From contig CM051456.1 in assembly GCA_028274465.1 (NCBI GenBank), forward strand, positions 104,631,348 through 104,695,347: DNA of 64,000 bases, read 5' to 3'. A model generated the notes under the pieces. It made no database searches. It was not told the origin of the DNA and saw nothing but the letters and a program-made list of their open reading frames with translations. A program made the translations under genes and the position numbers. The DNA is from Plantago ovata (Eukaryota > Streptophyta > Magnoliopsida > Lamiales > Plantaginaceae). This document shows, piece by piece, positions 12,560-21,657 of the stretch. Positions within the stretch are counted from its first letter, which is position 1. Every line of letters begins with the position of its first letter.

Positions 12560-13091
12560 AGAGATGCTATGGTTAAGAATCAAGAACTCCGGAGGAAGGC
12601 ACCACTTTTACTGTTTTAATTAAGTTTGTTTCGTTCAATTACTTTTATCTTGTCTGTAATTGGCTATAAAGCCCATCGTCGCAGTTGTATTTGAATTTCC
12701 GTCAAATTCGTACAATGAAGCTTGTTAAGATTTCTTCTAGGTTTTCATAAGTCTCGCATGATTTCTTTTATTCTTGTAAGACACAACAAACCACTAAGGT
12801 TTAGGTTTAGAAGGGTTAAAAGGATCGGGCAAAGGATAGAACACTAAAAGAAGAACAGAGAGCAGAAAGCCAAAAGGAAAGAGATCTTGAACCCGCAAAA
12901 CTCGAGAGCAACCCGCAAAACTCGAGAGCAAGAGTTCAGAGTCGAGAAAAAGTAGAAAAATTGAAAGTTCTCAACTTTTTATTCCAAGAAACAAACATCT
13001 CGGGAGGTCAAATAGGTGTCAAAAATTTGTTCTCGGACCTAGACAATCCGAGTACAAAAACTAGCGACTCACAGGCTCAAAAAGAAGAGCA
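12560..13091 (+). other. 3' noncoding region of Tat-1, left of the nested element
   Basis: No gene. A 15-bp unit (ACCCGCAAAACTCGA-like) is duplicated at about 12891-12920. The sequence resumes at 18483 after the nested insertion. In Tat-2 the equivalent place holds a tandem array and a complete antisense gene; here only about 530 bp lie between pol and the insertion, so that gene body is missing. Confidence 0.6.
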
Positions 13092-13873
13092 TGATGAACG
13101 GTCAGAACTTGTCAGATTCTAGTTAATCAAATAAATTTGTATTTAGCCAAAGGCAATTCACAACTACAACGAAAACCGTAGTGTAGCAGTAAAATAACCT
13201 CGAGTGTCGATCTCTAAGGACTATAACTAGCTTTATCTAATCTAACTTAAAATATAAAATCAACAAACTACTTAGCAAAGGTTTTTCTTATCAGATAATG
13301 GAGGTTAGTGATAGTATGATCATTCAAAGCATAGCAGGTTAATAATCATGCATGAAGTACCCGGTTTTGCATAGAGATCTTTGATCAATGAATTGTCCAA
13401 TTGTGTTCGTTATAATTCAACACTACGAAGATAGAGGTTTTAGATAGATCAAAGAAATAAAGCAATAACTCAAAGTCTAATGCGCGATATAGCCATTAGC
13501 AAAATTATTAACCCTTCGCTAAGAAATCACATACTATCACCCACGAGAAGTTTAGCTACTCATAGATGTCATGCAATCAACAAAAATCATAGCAAGATTG
13601 AATGAAAACATGTTGAAATATAAATAAATATAAATAGAAAAACTGTAAGATACAATGTCACCGAAGGTTGTCAATCTCCGAAAAATCGCGATCTTACAAG
13701 CTCCAAAACGCTAAGAAAAAGTATCTCCTAAGCTAAGAATCCCCAGAACAGGCTCTGGAGAATTCCTACCTAAAACTAATGAGAAAGGTGAGAGAAAAGG
13801 TCTGAGAAAGTATGAAAAACGGAGAAAACTGAGCAACTATATATAGTGATTCGGCAGGTGTGGGACGAGGGTG
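13092..13873 (-). repeat. 3' LTR of the TR-GAG element, lacking its U3 start
   Basis: Nearly identical to 17278-18058. It then stops matching at 13873, inside the first of the GC-rich palindromes of the other LTR. The missing 420 bp correspond to 18059-18477, the U3 part upstream of the TATA box. Since the target duplication touches the outer end, the loss is internal to the element. Confidence 0.8.
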
Positions 13874-15281
13874 GTCTAGAACAGATGACACTCAAACAAA
13901 AAGAAAAGATAGAAAATTACAACACGATTACGAACATTACAAGAATTGGAAAATGAGACACAACACTTTGCTAAACTGCTTTTTGGCTCTTTTTTTGGAC
14001 CCTTCTCTGCTTTTTTGGGGTCTTTTCTTTTTTTTCTTTTTTTTTCTTTTCCAGTTTTCTTTTCTTTTTTCTGGAATTTTTCTTTTCTTCTTTTTTCAAT
14101 TTTTTTTTTTTAGCCAGCAGTAGCACAACGAAAAAGAAACAAAAATGACACACAAACGACCTCCCCAAACCTATTCGAAAGAATAGGTTGGAGTATAAAT
14201 TTTACGAAAAAGAAAAAATAAACTCACAACACACACTAAAAACGAAAAACAAGTCTAACGATAGCGTAACCCCCTCCCCAAACCTATTCGAAATAATAGG
14301 TTGCAAACAAAGGATCACACTATCTCACACTATCTCCTTCCTAGGCATTTAGCAATCTCAATGCAAGGTGAAGACTTGTTGCCTCTAGTTACATAATTAC
14401 TCGGGAAAACAACCATAAGACCCTAACATGCATCATCCTATTATAAAGGCCTTCGTGAACCGCAGTAGAGAAAACACCACTAAGTGATGTCGAGACTATC
14501 AAGCTTAACTAAGTGCAATACATAAATGTGACAAGCCAAGCGAGAAAAACCTCAAACAAATTCATAGAGATGAAGCATATGTTTATTGTCATAATTAGTT
14601 AATCTACCCAATAAAAAGGTTCAAAAAATTTGGCAATAAACTCCACATAAAACATGCAAAACTATACTAGGATGAATGTAGTGTATGCAACTAAATACTA
14701 AGAAAGCAATAAAAGTGCAAATGCAAATGCAAACAAAAGGTTTCACGAGTAATCATAAGCAAAACAAGTATAGAAATACCCAGCGATAAACCCCTCCCCA
14801 AACCTGAAGTCGTCGCTCGTCCCGAACGTCGAAAGTGGATTTAAGGTGAGAGCTAACTTGTACCTGTAACTTATAGGACTCAAGGAAACTCGTGAGAACC
14901 AAAACGGGCAATAAAAGAAGTAAAAAGATCAATAATTTAGCATACTAGGAGAAAAATGGGGATCCGAATGAAAATCTGGACTTCCGGGTTTCTGGACACC
15001 CGGGGCGAACCGCCCCATGTGGGGGCGTCCAGAACGTCCCAGGCGGCCTGGTCTTGCCAGGCGAATCGCCCCACATGGGGGGCGGTTCACCTGGCATCTC
15101 CAGACTCCTGGAGACGCCTTTTTCCTCCCAAAACGCAAAATTATCATCTTAAAACCTATTTTATCATAAAAAACATACGAAAAATAAATATGCATGCAAT
15201 GCAAGAAAGCGATAAAACTCCGGGTTGCCTCCCGGATAGCGCCATTGTTTAAAAGTCTCTGACTCGACTTCTTCGCGCTCC
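13874..15281 (-). other. TR-GAG 3' noncoding region with hairpins and GC-rich repeats
   Basis: No coding region. 13975-14112 is almost pure pyrimidine on the plus strand, hence a polypurine stretch in the element's sense. Two hairpins sharing the stem AACCTATT lie at 14168-14189 and 14281-14302; each follows CCTCCCCAA, and a third CCTCCCCAA copy without the hairpin lies at about 14793. At 15000-15110 GC-rich segments (GGCGAACCGCCCC, GGCGAATCGCCCC, GGGGGGCGGTTCACC) resemble the palindromes in the intact LTR. Confidence 0.6.
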
Positions 15282-17090
15282 TTAGGTCTTGCCCTTACGG
15301 GTACTAGACTTCCCCTTCATTGATCTCTTCCTCATACCTAGTACATGAGAATGAGAATGGACATACACAACAAGACCAAAATAGTTAATAGTATGAGAGG
15401 CATTAAAGCGAGGACTAGGATCAGATATGGCTCGCAACACATGTTGCTTGCCATCCACCTCAATCGTGCAAGTTCTTCGGTAGATGTCGATTACAGAGCG
15501 TAGATTGGTCAAGAAGGTTTGCCCCAAGAGAACGACATCACTCATCCCAGGTGTAGACGCCGGCATCACAACGAAATTGGTGTACACAGAAGCTTCACCA
15601 ATCTTAACCAATACATTCTTCACAATGCCTTCGGGTTGTACAAAGGATCCATCCGCTAGTTGCACAATGGCCTTATACTTCGAAAGCTCTCCAAGGCCAC
15701 TCTTCTCAAACACATTCATGGGTAGCACATTCGAGTAAGATCCCGTATCAAGTGTAGCACGGACGTCATCGAGACTACCAATCCCAACCTTAACATCAAA
15801 GCTATCAGGAATTGGTTCAGGATCCTTAGGTTCTTCATTACTTACGTTGAGTCCCAAATCTTTATCTTCCTCCTTGGCCAATGGAGGCTCGTCTTTTGCA
15901 CCACACTCGCACGCAACAACTTGCTTAATGGTGATTTCCACCGGAAGATCTCCCACCAAGTTGATCGGCAGGGACCTCTCAGTGTTGCTATGTAACTTCC
16001 CCTGCTCTCTACTAGCTCTAGCTTCCAATTGATCCAGACGAGCATTGATCTTCGCCGAATCCTCCTCGTATCTCTTCAAAAACACTTGGGTGAAATCCAC
16101 CAATTTCTGTAGATTATCCAAGAGAGTTTCTGACTTGGATGTAGATGCTTCGACCTTAGGAGTAGGATTACTACGGTTTACCCAGTGAACATCTTCTCGT
16201 GCTAGATCTGATCTACACATATGAGCCCCATGCCCATAATTCTTGCACACACCACATACCTCGTTGGAGAGAGATGTTCCGATTAGGCCACTTAGAGCTT
16301 GCCTCATCTGATTGGCAAAACCTTCGAACCTATCGCCACTCACACCATTCACTTCATGCATTGGGATCTCCTGGTTGGGTGGAGCCTCAGGTCCACGCCT
16401 TCTAACCATTGCTCTTGGATCCTTGAACTGAGATCCTTTAGCAAGCCTTTCGAAACACGCCCACACATCCTCGGCGGTCTCTTCCCTGATAGTACCACGG
16501 CATTGGAAATCCACCACCTGTTGACTCTCATATGTGAGTCCATTGTAGAAGTGTTGGACAAGATCAAGAAGCTCAAAACCATGGTGTGGACACTTGTGCT
16601 TGAGGTCCTTGAACCTCTCGAAAGCAGTGTAGATGGTCTCATCATAGTCTTGCTTGAAACCAGTAATTTGCGCCTTCAGCGCGGCGGTCAAAGTATGGGG
16701 AAAATATTTCTCCATAAAAGCAGAATACACCTTGGCCCAGGTGTCTAGTGATCCGGCTTCCAGAGAGCCTAACCATGCCTTGGCTGTATCGCCAAGCCTC
16801 ATAGAAAAAACCTTCATCCTCAGCTCATCATCCGTTATCGTTGCTCCGGGCCTTGGAAGATTATTGACAAAATTGTCAATATCATTCAAGTATCCCATAA
16901 CATCCTCCCTAGCCAACCCATAGAACCTCGGGAGTTGCTGGAACATGCAACTTTTGATTTCCAAATCTCGAGTTGCAGCAGAAAGAACAATAGTCGGACC
17001 TCTCATCAGTGCTTTGTTGGGTTGAACCCATGATTTCAAAAGTGGCCGAGCCATCACAAGACCTGAATATCTGTGACAGAAGTAACTCAC
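15282..17090 (-). CDS. gag-protease polyprotein of the TR-GAG element
   Basis: One uninterrupted frame of 602 residues. Residues about 50-230 are an Athila-like gag core (LPRFYGLAREDVMGYLNDID, then GDTAKAWLGSLEAGSLDTWA, a typical WL...W gag pattern). A CCHC-like knuckle follows (CGVCKNYGHGAHMC, about residue 280), then a coiled-coil-prone linker, then the aspartic protease with catalytic LDTGSYSNVLP (about residue 455) and a VVLLGQTFL flap-side motif. The frame ends shortly after the protease with a basic tail. The next Met (17054, before ARPLL) is an equally good start. That it is intact while pol is absent suggests recent purifying selection on gag or a young copy. Confidence 0.85.
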   Translation of the reverse strand: MSYFCHRYSGLVMARPLLKSWVQPNKALMRGPTIVLSAATRDLEIKSCMFQQLPRFYGLAREDVMGYLNDIDNFVNNLPRPGATITDDELRMKVFSMRLGDTAKAWLGSLEAGSLDTWAKVYSAFMEKYFPHTLTAALKAQITGFKQDYDETIYTAFERFKDLKHKCPHHGFELLDLVQHFYNGLTYESQQVVDFQCRGTIREETAEDVWACFERLAKGSQFKDPRAMVRRRGPEAPPNQEIPMHEVNGVSGDRFEGFANQMRQALSGLIGTSLSNEVCGVCKNYGHGAHMCRSDLAREDVHWVNRSNPTPKVEASTSKSETLLDNLQKLVDFTQVFLKRYEEDSAKINARLDQLEARASREQGKLHSNTERSLPINLVGDLPVEITIKQVVACECGAKDEPPLAKEEDKDLGLNVSNEEPKDPEPIPDSFDVKVGIGSLDDVRATLDTGSYSNVLPMNVFEKSGLGELSKYKAIVQLADGSFVQPEGIVKNVLVKIGEASVYTNFVVMPASTPGMSDVVLLGQTFLTNLRSVIDIYRRTCTIEVDGKQHVLRAISDPSPRFNASHTINYFGLVVYVHSHSHVLGMRKRSMKGKSSTRKGKT

Positions 17091-17258
17091 AACCGAAAAT
17101 CAGTCCTGTTAAAAATCGCCAAATCTGAAATTCAACGATAAATCGAGATAAATTTGAAAATAGTATCAAGAAAAAAAAACAAAATAAACTAAACTACTAA
17201 TTCTAGGAATTGAATGCTGAAAATATATAAAAGCTAAACAGAAAAAAGGAGTATAGTC

Positions 17259-17277
17259 CCCGACAACGGCGCCAATT
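17259..17277 (-). other. primer-binding site of the TR-GAG element
   Basis: The minus strand after the LTR reads TTGGCGCCGTTGTCGGGGA, close to the TGGCGCCGTTGCCGGGGA site common in Athila and other plant gypsy elements. Confidence 0.85.
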
Positions 17278-18477
17278 TGATGAACGGTTAGAACTTGTCA
17301 GATTCTAGTTAATCAAATAAATTTGTATTTAGCCAAAGGCAATTCACAACTACAACGAAAACCGTAGTGTAGCAGTAAAATAACCTCGAGTGCGATCTCT
17401 AAGAACTATAACTAGCTTTATCTAATCTAACTTAAAATATAAAATCAACAAACTACTTAGCAAAGGTTTTTCTTATCAGATAATGGAGGTTAGTGATAGT
17501 ATGATCATTCAAAGCATAGCAGGTTAATACTCATGCATGAAGTACTTGGTTTTGCATAGAGATCTTTGATCAATGAATTGTCCAATTGTGTTCGTTATAA
17601 TTCAACACTACGAAGATAGATGTTTTAGATAGATCAAAGAAATAAAGCAATAACTCAAAGTCTAATGCGCGATATAGCCATTACCATAATTATTAACCCT
17701 TCGCTAAGAAATCACATACTATCACCAACGAGAAGTTTAGCTACTCATAGATGTCATGCAATCAACAGAAATCATAGCAAGATTGAATGAAAACATGTTG
17801 AAAGATAAATAAATATAAATAGAAAAACTGTAAGATACAATGTCACCGAAGGTTGTCAATCTCCGAAGAATCGCGATCTTACAAGCTCCAAAACGCTAAG
17901 AAAAAGTATCTCCTAAGCTAAGAATCCCCAGAACAGGCTCTGGAGAATTCCTACCTAAAACTAATGAGAAAGGTGAGAGAAAAGGTCTGAGAAGTATGAA
18001 AAACGGAGAAAACTGAGCAACTATATATAGTGATTCGGCAGGTGTGGGGCGAGTCGCCCCACACACCGGGCGATTCGCCTGGTGTGGGGCGATTCGCCCC
18101 ACGTCCCGGGCGACTCGCCCGGGAGGTTTTGTCGGCTGGAAACGCGTTTTCGACGCGTTTTTTTATTTCTTTTCCTTTTCGGACTCGGTTTTTGTCTTCT
18201 AGTGACCTTTTAGCCTTCAGACTCGACCCCTAGACTTCAAATCCTATCCGTAATCTTCTAGATACTCCAATTAGGCATTCGGAACACCAATTCCTTGTCT
18301 ACTTCAATATAATTGCCCGGAAAACCTCATTTTTCACTCAAAACCTGTAAAATACAAACTAAAGGGAAACGTGACACTATTCTAATAAAATGCACTAAAA
18401 TATAGCTAAATTAACATAGAGGATAGCTAAATTGGTGAAAAAAGACTCGAATGAAAGTGTAAAATACACGTTCATCA
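17278..18477 (-). repeat. 5' LTR of the TR-GAG element, complete (1200 bp)
   Basis: Starts TGATGAACG and ends CGTTCATCA, next to the target duplication GAGCA. In the element's sense the TATA box (CTATATATAG) is at 18031-18022, directly downstream of a cluster of palindromes (18123-18042). No open frame of note. Confidence 0.85.
18042..18123. promoter_or_regulatory. four tandem palindromes with core GGCGA-N-TCGCC upstream of the LTR TATA box
   Basis: 18042-18064 is a perfect inverted repeat of 11+11 around one base. 18066-18082 is a near-palindrome with one mismatch. 18084-18102 is 9+1+9 perfect, and 18105-18123 is 9+1+9 perfect. All share GGCGA-N-TCGCC. They sit 10-100 bp upstream of the TATA box in the element's sense, in the place of U3 activator or repressor sites. 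Function is inferred from position only. Confidence 0.7.
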
Positions 18478-18482
18478 GAGCA

Positions 18483-19341
18483 CGTGGCGCGTCCGATACA
18501 CCGACTTCCGAGAAAACATTCCACAAAAAGCGAGTTACTAACACTTGTAAAGATTTCAAATTTACAAAGTGAACTTGTAACACTTCCGAGATAAATTCTC
18601 CTCGGAACAGCTTCTTGCGGAGTAAAGTTACTAACTTATAAAATTTCATTTACAAGAGCACGTGGCAATTCCGAGATATGATTTCCTCGGAATAGCTTTT
18701 TTCATTCGAGATATGATTTACAAGAGCTTTTTCTAGTGAGAAAAATATTGCAGTTTACGAAAAAGTGAAGAAATGAGTTCATCAACCCCTATTTATAGAG
18801 GGGCAACCCCGGAATACGAACCGTTGCTGACGTCAGCAATTGTCTTAACCGTTAGATGAGTCGGAATCAATGGTTCAAATTAAAACTTCTGATGAAAAGA
18901 CAGTTTGACCCCAGACTTTCCGAAAATCGAGAAAAACGTCGCCATTAAGTGTCGCTAATACTGATGTGACTTACTCGGACGAAGAAGCTAGTGTACTCGG
19001 AAGGATCCTTAAGAATAGCTTATCAAATCAAGCTAACGGTTGACTTACTCGGATTTGAGGAGGTACAAAGTCGGACGAGGGAAGTAATACTAAAACCCGG
19101 ATTTTGACATTTCAAATTTCAAAATATCTCTTTTTTATACTCCGAGTATTACGTTACTCGGACTATAAAAAGGAGAGGGGGAAATGGAATGAAAAGAGAA
19201 GGGTTGGAGTACTAATGAACTCGGACGGAAACTTAGAAAATTTTCGACCGCAAATAATAGTACGAATCACAAGGGACTCGGACTATATTGATAGTTACGC
19301 AACTATCTTGTTCCAAGATACTTGAAAACTAGGGGGACATA
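18483..19341 (-). promoter_or_regulatory. Tat-1 3' region with remnant antisense promoter
   Basis: No reading frame with recognisable content. A minus-strand TATA box (CTATAAATA) lies at 18798-18790, embedded in a palindromic CCCCTATTTATAGAGGGG. It occupies the same place, upstream of the 3' LTR, as the antisense promoter of Tat-2. TCCGAG and CTCGGA motifs recur throughout. The polypurine tract AACTAGGGGGACATA (19327-19341) precedes the 3' LTR. Confidence 0.5.
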
Positions 19342-20162
19342 TGTTAATGATGGATTATGTCCGGTTTGCTGTACGAACTAAGGGACGACTTATCTCGACG
19401 TCTAGGGCACACATGTCCGAGACATAAGCCCTAGTCCGACAAAGAGATTACTCCCAGAATTGTCATACTCGGAACATGGTCCGACATACTGCGCGAGAAG
19501 TATGTTTCCAGGGACCACGGGTGAAATACCAAGGTCCGATACCTCAAGATATATGTCCGACACATAACTTGGTATCGGACATGTCGCGCGAGACGTGATT
19601 GGGTCGGACGCTATGAAAGTTTTACATAGCTCATCTATAGTACGTATGGCCACGCGATATCGGACCGTATATTGGACGTGACCTCGGACCACCGGTCTGT
19701 GTATCGGACGCCATGTCGGATACAAGAACGGGACATAACCCTGGAACGTTCCTTAAAGCGTGAAATTACCTACTTGACCTTGAGGAAACCCTAATTTGGT
19801 ACGTGGGCCAGGCCCATTAAGCCAACTAATGGGCTTTTAGCCTTGATATTCAATCATAGCCTTACACTTGGCGCAATCTCAGGAGCTCTATCACCATTTG
19901 AGAAACACTATAAATAGGGGACACAATTCACCCCTAAAGTTAATCAATATCTCACCTACTTTCATACTACATACACTAGAGTGGCTTTCAACCCTCTAAC
20001 CGTAAAGTCGATTACCCGGTTTGATCACTAGACAAACCGGAAAACCGTTACTAACCTCCCCCTCAAGTTATTTTCAGGATATCACTTGCAATGGAAGGAG
20101 GCTAAAGTTAAGATGAACGCTTTAGAACGAATTAGAAGGACTTAATAATTTACCCATCAACA
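19342..20162 (+). repeat. 3' LTR of Tat-1 (821 bp)
   Basis: Begins TGTTAATG directly after the polypurine tract and ends CATCAACA. The last 319 bp match the truncated 5' LTR. The first 400 bp contain more than ten copies of TCGGAC or GTCCGA. A stretch pairing GGGCCAGGCCC with nearby GCCCATTAAG resembles the same region of the Tat-2 LTR. The 107-residue minus-strand open frame here (19725-19402) has no family resemblance and is not called. Confidence 0.85.
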
Positions 20163-20291
20163 GTAGGGACACCTTGAGTCGCAATAGCTTTGAGCCTTTA
20201 GAGCTTTTGATGCAGTTGTTTCGTTAAAATTCTACTGATTGAACCATGCACCTCTCCTTCCTCCTCTCTCCAGCTCCATACCACTCTGCAC

Positions 20292-20366
20292 CAGGGGCGG
20301 ACTGGGGGTATTTACGGTTTTTTAAGTTTTTGGCCCCCTTAACTTCAAATCCTGTGTCCGTCCCTG
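20292..20366. mobile_element. very short hAT-like MITE (75 bp)
   Basis: The ends are inverted copies: CAGGGGCGGAC at the left and GTCCGTCCCTG at the right, the usual hAT terminal motif. The flanking 8-mers (CTCTGCAC and CTGTCCAT) agree at five of eight positions, a decayed 8-bp target duplication. It lies upstream of the USP gene. Confidence 0.45.
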
Positions 20367-20704
20367 CTGTCCATGGCTCCCGGATTTACATATACTTTAC
20401 ATGACTTCGTTTTCCTTTCTAAGATTCCGTATAAGATTCCGTAAAGGCTCAAATAAGATCATAACTTGGTTGGCTTTCAAACTTTGTAGTTTATCCGGTC
20501 CCAATACGGACACATCACACATGCATTTGTAGTTTATCCAATCGCCACTTGGCAATGCCAATGTGTCTTCTACTTCTCTTCTTTCTCCACGAGAATATTC
20601 AAGAACCTGCATGATCACCGTTTTTTGTTGTAATAAAACCAGAAATATTCTAGCAGTCTACACATCTGCAAGACTGAATCAAAACAAATAATTATAAAGA
20701 AAAA

Positions 20705-21374
20705 ATGGTGAAAGATGAGGTTGATAAGAAAAAGAAGATAATGGTAGCCATTGACGATAGCGAGAGCAGCCAGTACGCTTTGGAATGGACCTTGAACAAA
20801 TTTGGGGACTCCATTCGCAACTCGGAGCTTGTCATCTTTACAGCACAGCCTCTCTCTGATCTTAGTTATCTTTATGCTTCTACTCATGGTGCTGCACCTT
20901 CTGAACTAATTACGAACTTGCAAGCTCATCGTAAGCAGACTGCTCAAGCTTTGTTGGACCAGGCTAAGGCTCTCTGCGACCGACTTTGGGTACATAACTA
21001 CTCCACTTGATCTTCTTCTTCTTCATTTTTTTTTTTTTAATCTGCCCCTAATTAAGCTCCAGAATCTACATGTTGTTGCAGTTTGTTGCTACCACTGTTA
21101 CAGAAGTTGGAGATCCGAAAGACGCAATATGTGATGCTGTAGAAAAGCATAATGTGGAGCTGCTTGTAGTCGGTAGTCATGGCCTTCGCAAAGCTTTAGA
21201 ACGGTGAGTTTGAGTCCAGTTTTGTTTCAAATTTATGTAGCTTGAATGTTGTATTTGGATAGTCTATAATCAACCAATGCTATTGTTAACAGGGCCTTTC
21301 TAGGAAGTGTCAGCAACTACTGTGTTCACAATGCTAAATGTTCAGTTCTAGTTGTGAGGAAAATAGATATGTAA
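20705..21374 (+). CDS. universal stress protein (USP) family protein, 3 exons, 162 aa
   Basis: Exons 20705-20989, 21082-21203 and 21293-21374. All introns are GT-AG, and the sum (489 nt) is in frame. USP proteins are small nucleotide-binding alpha/beta proteins of stress responses, cytosolic in most plants. The N-terminus after a Lys-rich lead reads IMVAIDDSESSQYALEWTL, the classic first strand and helix with the Asp that contacts ATP. The C-terminal strand LLVVGSHG and FLGSVSNYCVHNAKCSVLVVRK form the nucleotide-binding loop. The motif is G-X2-G-X10-G-S, one residue longer than the usual X9. There is no signal peptide or membrane segment. The gene is intact and ends 283 bp before the converging nuclease gene. 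Start chosen as the first ATG, in a good context (AAAAATGG). Confidence 0.9.
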
Positions 21375-21657
21375 TGTTAGGGACTTCATCCTTTGTATAT
21401 ATAGTTTCTGTTTTTCTGTATTTTGCTATTAGCACATATAAATAAGATGCTTCCGGTTGAGAGGCAGTTTCATGTCCCTAAAGATCCTGTAATCTGTTAC
21501 CGTTATCTTTTGTTAGTACTTAAATCTACTCTTATGATGGACTTGCTCAACCATAGGAAATATAACAGTCAACTTATGTTCGAATGTACAATGGTTATTT
21601 AAGATTTAAGCATATAAAGAACTTCTGGCATAATCAAGGGATTATGCGGAAACTTTC

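Larger units (their letters stand above)
13092..18477 (-). mobile_element. gag-protease-only LTR retrotransposon (TR-GAG type), nested in Tat-1
   Basis: Both outer ends are TGATGAACG ... CGTTCATCA, flanked by a perfect 5-bp target duplication GAGCA (13087-13091 and 18478-18482). On the minus strand the order is LTR (18477-17278), PBS, a 602-residue gag-protease frame (17090-15282), about 1.4 kb noncoding and a truncated second LTR (13873-13092). There is no RT, RNase H or integrase anywhere. Non-autonomous elements of this design are known as TR-GAG. The PBS and the gag resemble the Athila branch of Ty3/gypsy. It must have moved using enzymes from another element. Confidence 0.85.
5734..20162 (+). 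mobile_element. Ty3/gypsy Tat-lineage retrotransposon 'Tat-1'
   Basis: Order: truncated 5' LTR, PBS, gag-protease, RT, RNase H, a second RNase H-like domain, integrase, a long 3' noncoding region, polypurine tract (19327-19341), 3' LTR. Two RNase H domains in series and a long tail after integrase are marks of the Tat lineage. The tail is interrupted by the TR-GAG element at 13092-18477. The 5' LTR keeps only its last 316 bp against 821 bp in the 3' LTR, so the left end and its target duplication are gone. Coding is broken by one frameshift and six in-frame stops. Confidence 0.85.

Noticed and set aside
13860..14168. Open frames on both strands rich in Phe or Lys
   Set aside because: They are the two readings of the pyrimidine-rich tract 13975-14112; no protein signal.
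19402..19725. 107-codon minus-strand frame in the Tat-1 3' LTR
   Set aside because: Consists of repeated TCGGAC-type motifs, no family resemblance, and is not present in the Tat-2 LTR.
5734..20162. Endogenous pararetrovirus as an explanation for the RT-RNase H region
   Set aside because: LTRs, PBS, polypurine tracts, gag and integrase are all present and there is no movement-protein-like frame, so these are LTR retrotransposons.
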